The notes under the pieces: model-generated
What the model was told of the DNA's origin: nothing
The model's input: only the letters and a program-made list of their open reading frames with translations
The model's database searches: none
Part shown: piece after piece, positions 34,447 to 44,003 of the stretch
Layout: the number at the start of each line of letters is the position of its first letter
Position numbering within the stretch: the first letter of the stretch is position 1
DNA from: Paenibacillus amylolyticus
GTDB lineage: Bacteria; Bacillota; Bacilli; Paenibacillales; Paenibacillaceae
Length of the DNA stretch: 64,000 nt
Assembly (NCBI RefSeq): GCF_001570725.1
Contig: NZ_BCNV01000001.1
Span: 1,488,001 to 1,552,000 of the forward strand
Reading direction: 5' to 3'
Made by a program: the position numbers and the translations under genes

Positions 34447-36252
34447 TCACTTCATCACCTGCGAAGGAAACCAGATATGACGCAGGTTCACCCAGCCCTG
34501 GCTGTTGAAAGATAGACCACGTACTGAAGGCAGATAAGCCGTCTCTACCGGTTTTTCAGATAAATGGAACAGTAAATTCTGGTCAACCAAAAATTGCTCA
34601 ATGCGATCTAATTCAGAAGTTCGATCTGCTGCGATGGGAGAGGCGACGATGGTTTGCAAAATCTTATGAATCGTTATACGAGCAGAATCTTCCAAATGCT
34701 CAGACAACGTGGAGTAGAGATCATACCTGCGAAGTTCCTCGTCCCTGTCCCGAATGAGAGAGAAGAGAATCAGATCAGATTCTAGCCGCAGATTTCCTTT
34801 GAACTGCTCCATCGTAGCAGTACGGACGGTACAAGAGAAACCGCACTGCTCCAGTATGGAAGCCAGATTTTTAGCATCCCTGCGATATTGTGGAATGGTT
34901 GCAATGTGCAGAGAGATGGGACTGGAGGATACGGGACTTAACGATATATCGCTAAATCCCTCCGAGTGTGCTTGAACCATCTTCGTACTCACCACACTAA
35001 AATCAGGCTCAACGACCTCAGAGTCATCTGCATGTCCGTCATCTCTATACATTCCAGCAAGGCATGACTTAATATGTGCTCTTACTTCCGGATCGTTTAA
35101 CGGTCCGGTTTTTTGTGTATTACACGTGAGTAATTTATGAACCATTACCCCTGCACTAATCTGTGTCCAGTCTGCACCGGCAGACGAAGACGGATTATGA
35201 ACAAGATGAAAAAACGGAGTTTCGATATCTTGGCTATCGTCCATTTTTGCCGAGGCACTCCACGGAATTTGCAGGATATCTACCCGGTCCATATGTGCTC
35301 TACCCTGAAAATATGATGTAAAGGCTTCAAGTCTGCACAAGTGATCATCCCAGGCAGTGACCTTGAACGGCCCCGTCCCGACAGGTTTTTGCATCCCGTG
35401 CGCATCACCCGCATGCTGTACCTTCTGTTCGTTTTTACCTGATGAGGGTACAATCGCCGCACGACTTGTTGTAAGAAAGGACAAAAACAATTCGTGAGGG
35501 TCTTTCAACTGGAAACACACGGTTAAGGGATCGATCGATTCAATAGATAGAATCTGTTTACTCACATCACGGTACAATGTCCGGCGATCTGAGGATTGCA
35601 GTCGTTCAAACGTATACACAATATCATGGGCCGTCAGCATCTGACCATCGTGAAAAGTAATGCCTTTTCGCAAATAAAAGATCCATGTCTTTCGGTCTGC
35701 ACTAACATCCCAAGTATGTGCGAGACAGGAAAGAATCTCTCCATGTTCACCTCTCTGAACCAACCCGTCAAAGACATGGCTGGTAACAAAGGATTCAGCC
35801 AATAGATTAATGTACAACGGATCAAGCGCATGGAGCTGTTGGCGCAGGGGCAACCGAAGCGTATCAATCTGCTCATTATTGGTGCCGGCTTCCGTATGAT
35901 GTCCCGAATAACCAAGCAACCACTGGTTTAGATGATCTTGCATGGTTGATGAACTGGAGAATGCGCTCACCTGCTCGGCAGCTTCCTGTAACTCCCGGCG
36001 GTTCATGGCCTGCATCATATATTCTGCGGCGATTTGATCAGCCGGAACAAGCAAAGTCAGTGAAGAACGCCGACCCCGGCCACGCTGGGAAACCCAACGA
36101 ATCCAATCATGAGCAACCATCTTTTTGACAATCGTTAACGTATTGCGGTGCGTACAATTCAGCAACTCAGCGAGATCGGCGAGTGTAAGTTCATGTTCTG
36201 TATAGTGACCGTAATGACGATGCAACAGCAGGTATTGCTGATGTAATTTCAA
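34447..36252 (-). CDS. SgrR-like transcriptional regulator with solute-binding domain, 601 aa
   Basis: The N-terminus (1-100) is a winged helix (ELTLADLAELLNCTHRNTLTIVKKM) as in SgrR. From about 130 it is a cytoplasmic copy of an SBP_bac_5 peptide/nickel-type solute-binding protein (LRKGITFHDGQMLTAHDIVYTFERL), with no signal peptide. In enteric bacteria SgrR-like proteins sense a small molecule and control transporter genes; in Paenibacillus the targets are unknown. The start codon is TTG 36252, preceded by CCAGGAGGG. It is divergent from the DUF4173 gene across 135 bp. Confidence 0.88.
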   Translation of the reverse strand: MKLHQQYLLLHRHYGHYTEHELTLADLAELLNCTHRNTLTIVKKMVAHDWIRWVSQRGRGRRSSLTLLVPADQIAAEYMMQAMNRRELQEAAEQVSAFSSSSTMQDHLNQWLLGYSGHHTEAGTNNEQIDTLRLPLRQQLHALDPLYINLLAESFVTSHVFDGLVQRGEHGEILSCLAHTWDVSADRKTWIFYLRKGITFHDGQMLTAHDIVYTFERLQSSDRRTLYRDVSKQILSIESIDPLTVCFQLKDPHELFLSFLTTSRAAIVPSSGKNEQKVQHAGDAHGMQKPVGTGPFKVTAWDDHLCRLEAFTSYFQGRAHMDRVDILQIPWSASAKMDDSQDIETPFFHLVHNPSSSAGADWTQISAGVMVHKLLTCNTQKTGPLNDPEVRAHIKSCLAGMYRDDGHADDSEVVEPDFSVVSTKMVQAHSEGFSDISLSPVSSSPISLHIATIPQYRRDAKNLASILEQCGFSCTVRTATMEQFKGNLRLESDLILFSLIRDRDEELRRYDLYSTLSEHLEDSARITIHKILQTIVASPIAADRTSELDRIEQFLVDQNLLFHLSEKPVETAYLPSVRGLSFNSQGWVNLRHIWFPSQVMK

Positions 36253-36387
36253 AGTGTTGATTCCCTCCTGGAGGTGAACTCTGACGTACTCCTCTAAAAT
36301 AAGAAGTTTTATCGATTATAATTTCTATTTATATTCCTATTTTATCATCTAGAATATAGCATAGAAAGGTTAATGGAGGTTTTTCCC

Positions 36388-38007
36388 ATGATTGATAAAA
36401 TAATGGCTTCACCGCACCGCGCTCTAATCACGCTACTGTCTGCATGGATGCTGGCAATTATTCACCAGTATTTATTCTATGGTAATGAGATTGGCGTATC
36501 GTATCCTATCTTTGTAATTCTCTTTTATGTGTTCATGTATCTGTTTGCGCAGGACCGCATGAGATCTTTCAAGTTCATTGATGCTTTTGTGGCGGCTGTA
36601 GTGCTGTTGTTGTCGCTAACGTTCCTGTTATACGACAATGAACTGCTGTATGTTCTTAATTTTCTGGTTGTACCCGGCGTAGTTATCTTACATATGACGT
36701 ATCTGATGGGCAGAAAACAGAAGCAGTGGTGGGAGATCGGATTGATTGGTACGGCTATTGACCACTTGCTACCTCAAGCCATACGTCATTGGGGGACTGT
36801 TGTTGCTATTGCTGTGAGAGCAGGCGGGCGTGGCATGGACAAATCACAGAAAACCGTTGTTTTCAAAGTGCTCATTGGCCTTGTCGCGTCTTTGCCGATC
36901 CTCATTGTTGTCGTTGCATTACTGTCTTCCGCTGACGGGGTCTTCGATCAATATCTAGCCGGTTTTCCGGAGTGGCTGAATCAGCTGGCTTTTACTCCAG
37001 GGATACCGAGAATCATCTGGATTGTCATCGCAGGTGTATTGCTATTCGGTTATGTATGGGGATTTGTACAACCGATGCAGTATGAGGCAGAGAAGAGAGC
37101 GAACGCACATTGGAAAAATGGAGCAGTATCCACGGTTGATAAGCGTGATCACACCTATATATTCTCTCCTGTGGGCCCGGCCACTGAAGGTCAGGTTACC
37201 AATAAGATTACACCCGAGCCCGAACGCCCTGCGGTTCAGCGGGAACCATTCAGATTGGACCCCATCATTGTGGGTACGATGCTGATTGTCATTAACGTTG
37301 TGTACATTTTGTTCGTACTTGTACAGTTTTCGTATCTGTTTGGTGCGGGAGAGGGGCAACTTCCGGTAGATCTGTCTTATGCAGAGTATGCAAGAAGTGG
37401 ATTCGCGGAGTTGATTCTCGTCACAGGTATTAACTTCTTTATTCTTATTGTTGCGTTGCAGTATACCCGTCCGAGTGGCAGAGCGGGTTCCATCGTGCAT
37501 CAGGTGCTGCTTCTGATTCTGGTCAGTTGTTCGGCAATCATGCTGTATTCCGCGTTTATGCGCCTTAATCTCTATGAGCAGGCTTATGGATATACGTACA
37601 TTCGCTTCCTGGTGCACGCATTCATGATCTTCTTGGCACTTCTGTTGCTGATTGCCGGCCTTCGTATACGCTACAAATCCATACCGCTGATCCGCTGGTA
37701 TATTGTGCTGGCGCTCACAGCTTATGTTGCAGTCAATTATGTGGGCATGGATAATCGGATTGCCGAGCTGAATATTGAACGTTATCATCAGACTGGCAAT
37801 ATTGATGCAACCTACCTGGCAAGTCTGTCGGCAGATGTGGTTCCGTTACTTCGAGCGTTTGCTCTGGAAGAGTATCCGGATCTCAAGAGGGAAATGCTGG
37901 AACGTCAAGCCTACTTGGAGATGGATACATCAGATCGTTCCTGGCCCTCTTATAACGTTGCAAGACACAGAGCTGAGCTAGAAATGTCCAAATTGAGAAC
38001 GGAATAG
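36388..38007 (+). CDS. DUF4173-family membrane protein, 539 aa
   Basis: About 11-12 transmembrane segments with one cytoplasmic loop of about 70 residues (240-310), matching the DUF4173 family of polytopic membrane proteins of unknown role in Bacillota. The C-terminal 70 residues are soluble (YHQTGNIDATYLASLSADVVPLLRAFALEEYPDLKREML in part), as usual for the family. ATG 36388 is chosen because ATGGAGG at 36373-36379 serves as the ribosome site. The next gene is a short membrane ORF and yidC; a promoter sits between them, so yidC is not simply co-transcribed. Confidence 0.85.
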   Translation: MIDKIMASPHRALITLLSAWMLAIIHQYLFYGNEIGVSYPIFVILFYVFMYLFAQDRMRSFKFIDAFVAAVVLLLSLTFLLYDNELLYVLNFLVVPGVVILHMTYLMGRKQKQWWEIGLIGTAIDHLLPQAIRHWGTVVAIAVRAGGRGMDKSQKTVVFKVLIGLVASLPILIVVVALLSSADGVFDQYLAGFPEWLNQLAFTPGIPRIIWIVIAGVLLFGYVWGFVQPMQYEAEKRANAHWKNGAVSTVDKRDHTYIFSPVGPATEGQVTNKITPEPERPAVQREPFRLDPIIVGTMLIVINVVYILFVLVQFSYLFGAGEGQLPVDLSYAEYARSGFAELILVTGINFFILIVALQYTRPSGRAGSIVHQVLLLILVSCSAIMLYSAFMRLNLYEQAYGYTYIRFLVHAFMIFLALLLLIAGLRIRYKSIPLIRWYIVLALTAYVAVNYVGMDNRIAELNIERYHQTGNIDATYLASLSADVVPLLRAFALEEYPDLKREMLERQAYLEMDTSDRSWPSYNVARHRAELEMSKLRTE

Positions 38008-38057
38008 TTGAATAATAGCTGTTTTCATGGACGGATTTATGCAAAAACAATATGTAA

Positions 38058-38094
38058 GTGTTATAATATAAAAACTAACCTATAAAGGGGGTGA
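38058..38094 (+). promoter_or_regulatory. Promoter and ribosome site of the yidC leader ORF
   Basis: TGtTATAAT at 38059-38067 is an extended -10. No clear -35 is present. It is followed by a very strong ribosome site AAAGGGGGTGA (38084-38094), five bases before TTG 38100. This shows that the short ORF ahead of yidC is meant to be translated. Confidence 0.6.
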
Positions 38095-38099
38095 ATCCC

Positions 38100-38450
38100 T
38101 TGTTTGAACTGCAGGAGTTATTACCATATTTATTCTCGATTGGACTCATCTTCACCGTCAGTTATGCCTATATTGCCCATCTTCACTGTGGCATGACAGA
38201 GTACTGGATGGAAGGTGGCGTCGGTGGTGGACTTGAACCTGTACTTCCCGCCCTGTGTTTGGACAGACAACACAGACAGGAAGACTGGAGCCGCATGATT
38301 AGACGAAGAGAAGCGCCCGATGAAGATGAACCAGATTGTCATTCCTCGTTGAACGATTGGTCAACAAATCAACGAGGAGGATATATATGGAACATAAGAC
38401 CAACAAGGGATTCACTTTTACATCGGGCAAGGGACGGATCTATGGCCTGA
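38100..38450 (+). CDS. Candidate MifM-like arrest leader peptide upstream of yidC, 116 aa
   Basis: A short ORF starting at TTG 38100 (GTG 38091 overlaps its own ribosome site). Residues 7-28 form one membrane segment (LLPYLFSIGLIFTVSYAYIA), then a Gly/Pro-rich spacer, then W63-S-R-M66-I-R-R-R-E-A-P-D74-E-D-E-P-D79. B. subtilis MifM, the arrest peptide that reports on YidC activity, likewise has an N-terminal membrane segment and an arrest region with Ile/Trp/Met followed by an Asp/Glu cluster. The codons of D74-D79 (38319-38336) lie just 5' of a hairpin that hides the yidC ribosome site. The ORF overlaps yidC by 64 bases. Stalling is inferred, not seen; an ordinary small membrane protein is the alternative. 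Confidence 0.65.
   Translation: MFELQELLPYLFSIGLIFTVSYAYIAHLHCGMTEYWMEGGVGGGLEPVLPALCLDRQHRQEDWSRMIRRREAPDEDEPDCHSSLNDWSTNQRGGYIWNIRPTRDSLLHRARDGSMA
38343..38380 (+). promoter_or_regulatory. Hairpin sequestering the yidC Shine-Dalgarno
   Basis: TCCTCGTTGA (38343-38352) pairs perfectly with TCAACGAGGA (38369-38378) around a 16-base loop. The 3' arm contains most of AGGAGG (38375-38380), the ribosome site of yidC (ATG 38387). The 5' arm lies inside the leader ORF, 7 to 16 bases after the codon for D79, so a ribosome paused there would cover it and free the yidC site. Confidence 0.7.
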
Positions 38451-39274
38451 TTGCCATTTTGTTTGCAGTCATGCTGCTTGCCGGATGCAGCAACAACGTG
38501 TCGGAGATTACTTCATCGACACCGGGATTTTTTAACCACTATATTGTATTTCCGCTGTCGTATCTGATTCAACACATTGCTACTATATTTAACGGAAGCT
38601 ACGGGGTCGCAATTATCGTGATCACGCTGGTCATTCGTTTAGCACTGCTGCCGTTGATGATGCGTCAAGCCAAGTCCCAGCAGGGAACACGAGTCATCAT
38701 GAACGCCATGAAACCCGAGATGGATGCGCTCAAGAAAAAATATGAAGGCAAAAATGATCCTGCTGATAAGCAAAAGCTGTCTCAGGAAACGATGGAGCTA
38801 TACAAGAAGCATAAGTTCAATCCGCTGAATATTGGTTGCTTGCCAATGCTCATTCAGTTGCCTATCCTGTCAGGAATTTACACAGCCATCCGACTTACAC
38901 CGGAGTTGTCCTCCCATTCGTTCCTTTGGTTCAAACTGGGAGCGCCGGACTACGTGCTCGCTGTGGTGGTTGCGGTCATTTATCTGATTCAAGCGAAGGT
39001 ATCACAAGCCAATATGGCGCCTGAGCAGCGAAAACAGTTCGCCATTATGGGATATCTCTCCCCATTGATGATGGCATTCTTTTCTCTAACAGCCCCGGCA
39101 GCCATGCCGCTTTACTGGACAGTTGGGGGTTCATTCCTGGTACTACAGACATTATTGTTCCGCAAAATGTACCCGGTGGAACACCCACAGGAGCCTGTGG
39201 TTGTGGAAGTTAGTCAGAAAAAGAATAAAAAATCCAGCTCATCCAAACCTTCACGGAAACCTGCAAAGTCTTAA
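38387..39274 (+). CDS. yidC: YidC/Oxa1-family membrane protein insertase, lipoprotein form, 295 aa
   Basis: A Gram-positive type YidC: lipobox LLAGC with C34 as lipid anchor, then five transmembrane helices. The conserved groove arginine is R84 in LVIRLALLPL, followed by the cytoplasmic helical hairpin (AMKPEMDALKKKYEGK) and a Lys-rich tail (KKNKKSSSSKPSRK) for ribosome contact. It inserts small membrane proteins with or without Sec. ATG 38387 is the start (GAGGAGG six bases before); the frame open to 38336 overlaps the leader. It stands away from rnpA/rpmH, as a second, inducible YidC does. Its ribosome site is buried in a hairpin, which suggests control by the leader ORF. Confidence 0.93.
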   Translation: MEHKTNKGFTFTSGKGRIYGLIAILFAVMLLAGCSNNVSEITSSTPGFFNHYIVFPLSYLIQHIATIFNGSYGVAIIVITLVIRLALLPLMMRQAKSQQGTRVIMNAMKPEMDALKKKYEGKNDPADKQKLSQETMELYKKHKFNPLNIGCLPMLIQLPILSGIYTAIRLTPELSSHSFLWFKLGAPDYVLAVVVAVIYLIQAKVSQANMAPEQRKQFAIMGYLSPLMMAFFSLTAPAAMPLYWTVGGSFLVLQTLLFRKMYPVEHPQEPVVVEVSQKKNKKSSSSKPSRKPAKS

Positions 39275-39345
39275 TCAAGTCGTTCGCAGGTGACAAGGGA
39301 AACATGGTGGCTACGGAAACTTGTTGAACACGAAAAATATAATGA

Positions 39346-39379
39346 GGAAGCCTGATCCATATGGATCAGGCTTCTTTTT
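39346..39379 (+). terminator. Intrinsic terminator after yidC
   Basis: GAAGCCTGATCC and GGATCAGGCTTC form a perfect 12-bp stem around ATAT, followed by TTTTT. Confidence 0.95.
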
Positions 39380-39490
39380 GTGTTGAGAGCAGACATTCCT
39401 GTGCCGAAAGAGGGCAGAAACATCTATGATATCAAAGTCATGCATTTAAATAAGCACACCCTCTGGATCATTTGAAAGATATCTTAACAA

Positions 39491-39517
39491 ATTGAATGAT
39501 TTTGCAATGGACGAAGC
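39491..39517 (+). promoter_or_regulatory. 27-bp element shared with 46561-46587, copy 1
   Basis: ATTGAATGA + TT + TTGCAATGGA + CG + AAGC. It agrees with the second copy at 23 of 27 positions. It lies 92 bp before the start of the secreted lyase-like gene. The remainder of 39380-39609 shows no other gene. Confidence 0.55.
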
Positions 39518-39609
39518 TTGTGAAATCCTGCAATGATATAGAAAATAACGACACATCAATCAAACGAAGTGAATGTCACACAAGTCTACAACATGAAGGA
39601 GGAGTGTAC

Positions 39610-42600
39610 ATGGCATCTCGGCAAAAGCGCGGTTTGGTAAGCCAAGCCAAGTGTGTTGTAATGTTTATTCTAATTGTTAGTTTCGTTGCAGTGGCTTATC
39701 CGGTATCAGGTGAAGCGTCTGTGAACGAGAATACGTCAGCAACATATCTGCCAACGATTTATGAGGAAATTGATGCAAGCGGTTTCAAACATCCGGGAAT
39801 CGGGCTCACCAAGGACATTCTTGAGAATATGCGCACACAGGTGCTGGCAAAGCAAGAGCCTTGGTATAGTTATTTTAATCGAATGACAGATTCCCCAACC
39901 GCATCCAAGAACGTTACGTCCAGCAATCAGAGCAGTGCAGATCCGACAAAACCTGGCAGCTTAGATTTTAACAGTCAATCCTTCAACTCCAAATTTATTG
40001 CGGACAGCTTAAAGGCCTACACACAAGCCATCATGTATTATGTAACCGGGGAAGAGGTGTACAGGGCTAACGCGATGGGCATCATTCGAATCTGGTCTCA
40101 GATGGACCCTGCCAAATACACCTATTTCATTGATTCACACATTCACACTGGAATTCCATTGAATCGCATGGTGACAGCAGCAGAGATTTTAAGATATACG
40201 AGCAGCACAAGACAAGACCTGGAGTGGACAGTCCAGGACACAACCAATTTTAGCAATAATCTCATCTATCCGGTCATAGATACTTTCCAGCATGATAACG
40301 GGTATTTTATGAACCAGCATCTGTATCCGCTCCTTGGAGCGATGTCAGGATATATATTTACAGGAAACCGTGATCGTTACAATGAGGGTGTAGAGTGGTT
40401 TACCGTGAATGAGTCTGCTGTGGATCAAGGGCAAAATGGTTCGATCAAGCAGTTGTTTCGATGGGTGGACACTAATATTGTGACAGGTGAAGCCGTGGTT
40501 CCACCGAGAGTGCAGCATGTAGAGATGGGCAGGGATCAGGCCCATGGCGCTGGGGATCTCACCAATGTGGAGATCTTGGCCCGCCTGTTGGAAGCACAGG
40601 AAACCAAGGTCGATCCAGTCGCAGGAACGGTGTCCACTGCGGAGAATGCGGTCAATGCCTACGAATATCTGGATCAAAGGATATTGAAAGCGGCCGATTA
40701 TTTTGCACAGTTCATGCTGGGCCATGATACGCCATGGACACCGGTAGCGGCTCATACGGATGCCGATGGCAATCCGACCATTATCTATAAAGAGCTGGCT
40801 GAAGGATACAGAGGACGTATTGGGGGCAACGTGTATGGTCTCTACTATTATTACAAATATACGGCAGGTCTAAATATGGAAGAGGAAGCTCCATATTATA
40901 CCGATATGTTTAAGAAGCGACTGCCTTTCTATTGGGAATCTCCGGATGGAGGCGCCGATTATTGGATGTTTATCCCCGAAGAAGCAGGAACTGAGGGAGC
41001 AACAACACTTCCAAAAGTATCGACGAATGCAGATTGGAATGAAATTGAACACCGGGCTACCAGTCTGGATTCACATTCCGAGATAAAACAAGAGGGTGAA
41101 ACTTCCTTTGTAGAGATTACAGCCACGGAAGAGGGGAGTCGAATCGCCATCGTCAGCACCAGCACTCCCGTTAAAACCATAGGGCTGCGAATACGGACGA
41201 ATGGTACAGCCAAGCTTGTGATCAATGGATGGCAGGAAACTCCTTTAATTTTACCGGATACCAAGGGGCAGTGGAATTATGTATCCTATACAATGCCAAA
41301 CCTTCGCGGCCTAAGTGATTTGACGTATTTCAAAATTCAGGGAGCTGGCACTGTGGTGGATATGGATCACATCCATCTAAAAGCTAGTGAACAGCTGACG
41401 CCACCTGTCTTTAACGAGAGCGGAACCTCTCTTGATTTGTATACGTATGTCGGGTCAAATGCAGCATTGCAGTACGATTTTACTGCCACGGATGCAGGCG
41501 CAGGCGACAACGTTACCTACCAGATCGATCATAAGCCTGAGGGGGCTGTGTTTGACGAAAGTACGGGTGCTTTTTTGTGGAAGCCGGAGCAGGTAGGCAC
41601 CTATTCCATAGTGGTAGGAGCGACGGATGGGACCACCATCACTGCCAAACAAGTCAAGATAATCGTGAGCGCTGACCGTGCGTCTGCCGTTGCCGCAGTG
41701 ATTGCTGCCTATAAGCCGGAAACCCGCTATGTATCAGGGAGTTTAACACACTACAACAGCATTTATGCTGATGTCATGGACGTAATAACAACGGTTTCAG
41801 ATGACGAGTTTTTGCAAAAGCTGGTGGAGTTGAGGACTGCGGTAGTAGGTCTACAAGAATTAACACCGCAGCTTCAGGATGGAAGTATGGACTATTCCCA
41901 TATGCTGACTGCCGCAACCTTCTTCAATGAAACGCTGAATTTATTGGATAATTACGCCGGAAGTTTTGCATTTTACGGTAACGCCGTCAATTTGACACAC
42001 ACCATGGATTTTGGACCGGATTATAAAGTCACTGCGGATGCTTTCTCCCTGCAGGTAAGAGCAAGTTTTCCCGAGCGGATCGGCGGTACTGCGATTTTTG
42101 GTTCTAATGATAATGAAACATGGACACGTCTAACGCCAGGGCTGACCGTCGTATCTGAAGATATGCAGACACTTGAAGTCAGCGAAGGTCGTAGGAATAC
42201 TGCCTTCCGGTTCTTCAAGATTCAGATGATTGAGCCATCCAGTACGATGCTGGAGTTGTCCGAATTCAGAATATTTGGAGAACGCCATGAAACGAATAAC
42301 AAGATTCAATCGCTCACAATAAGCTCCCCCCAGAGCGTACAGAACCGCGTTGATGCAGGCAATACGGTTGTGTTGACCTTTGAATCCAGTGAGCCGATTC
42401 ATGATGTGCAGGCAGTGATTCAAGGTCAGGAGGCAACGGTGCATTCCACAGATCAGCTGAACTGGACGGCATCTGCGGTCATCGACAATCTTGCGCCTAC
42501 AGGTCCTATTCGGTTTGCCATCGATTATAAGACGGCTAATGGACTGTCCGCAGGTCCTGCCATCTTCACGACGGATCGATCTTCGCTGTATTTGGTGAAC

Positions 42601-43875
42601 CAATCCAAGCTCCTCGATGTATCCAGGCTGGCCACCGTAACTGCTTCAGATAAGCAGTATGGTACAGGCGGACTGAGCAAGGAACAGGTAGGCTATCTAT
42701 TGTTCGATGGAAATACGGGGACTTTCGGTGATCTGGCAACTGGTGCCGGGGCCTACTATACGTTGGACTTTGGACCAGATGTATCCGTAACGTTGAGCGA
42801 TATCATGCTGATGCCCAGAGCCTCCTATCCAGCAAGAATGAACGGAGTGGTCCTGCAAGGTTCGAATGACAATAACAGCTGGACGAACTTGATTGCAGCC
42901 GTCACAGGAACAACAGAAGGCAAGTGGACTTACATTGGCGGGGATAAAATAATCGATCATGATGCTTACCGATACCTGAGAATTTACAACAGGGCTGCAT
43001 GGAACGGAAATGTGGCAGAAGTGGAATTGTACGGACAATATGATATTCGGAGTATCGATTCCAAGGTAGTCAGCCCTGATGGATATACGAAAGGAAGCTA
43101 CTACCAATACATGCAAGAGGTTGAGCGGATTCGAGCACTCTTCAACAATCCTGCATCTGATCGGCCTGCTTTACTGGAGGAGTTGTACCAGGCTCAAGAG
43201 CAGCTGGTTTCTCTTGCTTCCCTGCCTGCTCAGAAGATTACCGTAACGCCTTCCATGGTGGCGGCCTCCACGCCAGTCTATCAGAACAAGGGGACCAAAG
43301 AGCAGAATGGTTGGCGTGCCGTGGACAGTAATGTGGATACGTTTACCGATACAATGGATGCTGTAGCATGGATTGATATTGATTTGGGAGAAAATCAGGC
43401 CGAGTCATTGTCGAGCTTCAAGTTTTATCCGAGAAATGGTAAAGCTTCAGAAATTACGCGTGTTAACGGAGCTATTCTACAGGGATCTAACGACGGCACG
43501 CATTACACCGATTTGTATACCATCAGTGGAATCAGTAGCGTTCAATGGCATACGGCTTCGATAACCAACGATACAGCGTTCCGTTATCTGAGGTACTATT
43601 CACCAGGCGGTTATGCCAACGTGGCGGAACTGGAATTGTACAGCAAGCCCACAGACCCGACGTTGCTAGTCATGCTACTGGAGCAAGCAGACACCTTACA
43701 GGAAGAAATCTATGAAGAGGTTGGTTTTACCGCCATGTTGGCGGCCAAATCACTGGCCACGGAAATAGCGGACGATGCTGACAGCACCCAAACACAGATT
43801 GATTCCGCAGCTAACGAGCTTCTACAGGCGATACAGGCACTGGTTATCCAGACGGAAACGAACGAAGAAGGATGA
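39610..43875 (+). CDS. Secreted alginate-lyase-like enzyme with multiple discoidin (F5/8C) domains, 1421 aa
   Basis: Signal peptide (residues 1-33, CVVMFILIVSFVAVAYPVSG), then an alginate-lyase-type alpha/alpha-toroid catalytic region (about 50-450; segments DSHIHTGIPLNRM, DNGYFMNQHLYPLLG and VEMGRDQAHG). Next come a beta-sandwich module (about 480-600), an Ig-like module (about 600-690), three F5/8 type C carbohydrate-binding domains (about 760-900, 1000-1140 and 1210-1345; VNGAILQGSNDGTHY, VAELELYSKP), and a C-terminal helical FIVAR-like tail. It probably cleaves a uronic-acid polysaccharide outside the cell. ATG 39610 has GAAGGAGGAGTG before it. It shares an upstream element with the ABC genes at 46.7 kb. 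Confidence 0.87.
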   Translation: MASRQKRGLVSQAKCVVMFILIVSFVAVAYPVSGEASVNENTSATYLPTIYEEIDASGFKHPGIGLTKDILENMRTQVLAKQEPWYSYFNRMTDSPTASKNVTSSNQSSADPTKPGSLDFNSQSFNSKFIADSLKAYTQAIMYYVTGEEVYRANAMGIIRIWSQMDPAKYTYFIDSHIHTGIPLNRMVTAAEILRYTSSTRQDLEWTVQDTTNFSNNLIYPVIDTFQHDNGYFMNQHLYPLLGAMSGYIFTGNRDRYNEGVEWFTVNESAVDQGQNGSIKQLFRWVDTNIVTGEAVVPPRVQHVEMGRDQAHGAGDLTNVEILARLLEAQETKVDPVAGTVSTAENAVNAYEYLDQRILKAADYFAQFMLGHDTPWTPVAAHTDADGNPTIIYKELAEGYRGRIGGNVYGLYYYYKYTAGLNMEEEAPYYTDMFKKRLPFYWESPDGGADYWMFIPEEAGTEGATTLPKVSTNADWNEIEHRATSLDSHSEIKQEGETSFVEITATEEGSRIAIVSTSTPVKTIGLRIRTNGTAKLVINGWQETPLILPDTKGQWNYVSYTMPNLRGLSDLTYFKIQGAGTVVDMDHIHLKASEQLTPPVFNESGTSLDLYTYVGSNAALQYDFTATDAGAGDNVTYQIDHKPEGAVFDESTGAFLWKPEQVGTYSIVVGATDGTTITAKQVKIIVSADRASAVAAVIAAYKPETRYVSGSLTHYNSIYADVMDVITTVSDDEFLQKLVELRTAVVGLQELTPQLQDGSMDYSHMLTAATFFNETLNLLDNYAGSFAFYGNAVNLTHTMDFGPDYKVTADAFSLQVRASFPERIGGTAIFGSNDNETWTRLTPGLTVVSEDMQTLEVSEGRRNTAFRFFKIQMIEPSSTMLELSEFRIFGERHETNNKIQSLTISSPQSVQNRVDAGNTVVLTFESSEPIHDVQAVIQGQEATVHSTDQLNWTASAVIDNLAPTGPIRFAIDYKTANGLSAGPAIFTTDRSSLYLVNQSKLLDVSRLATVTASDKQYGTGGLSKEQVGYLLFDGNTGTFGDLATGAGAYYTLDFGPDVSVTLSDIMLMPRASYPARMNGVVLQGSNDNNSWTNLIAAVTGTTEGKWTYIGGDKIIDHDAYRYLRIYNRAAWNGNVAEVELYGQYDIRSIDSKVVSPDGYTKGSYYQYMQEVERIRALFNNPASDRPALLEELYQAQEQLVSLASLPAQKITVTPSMVAASTPVYQNKGTKEQNGWRAVDSNVDTFTDTMDAVAWIDIDLGENQAESLSSFKFYPRNGKASEITRVNGAILQGSNDGTHYTDLYTISGISSVQWHTASITNDTAFRYLRYYSPGGYANVAELELYSKPTDPTLLVMLLEQADTLQEEIYEEVGFTAMLAAKSLATEIADDADSTQTQIDSAANELLQAIQALVIQTETNEEG

Positions 43876-43955
43876 AAGAAGTTGCTGAGCTCGAACCATC
43901 CTAATAAATCATTTTGATATACTGCTTGCCTGCAAAAAAAGCACGTGTTCAATGT

Positions 43956-44003
43956 AAATGTCCCGAAGCGCCTCAATAAGGAGGCTTTGGGGCATTTTTT
44001 TGC
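43956..44003 (+). terminator. Intrinsic terminator after the lyase-like gene
   Basis: AATGTCCCgAAGCgCCTC pairs with GAGGCTTtGGGgCATT around AATAAG, followed by a T run. The stretch 44004-44207 contains only the promoter region of the next gene. Confidence 0.88.

Noticed and set aside
39511..39530. CcpA cre site before the lyase-like gene
   Set aside because: GAAGCTTGTGAAA does not keep the central CG of the cre consensus.
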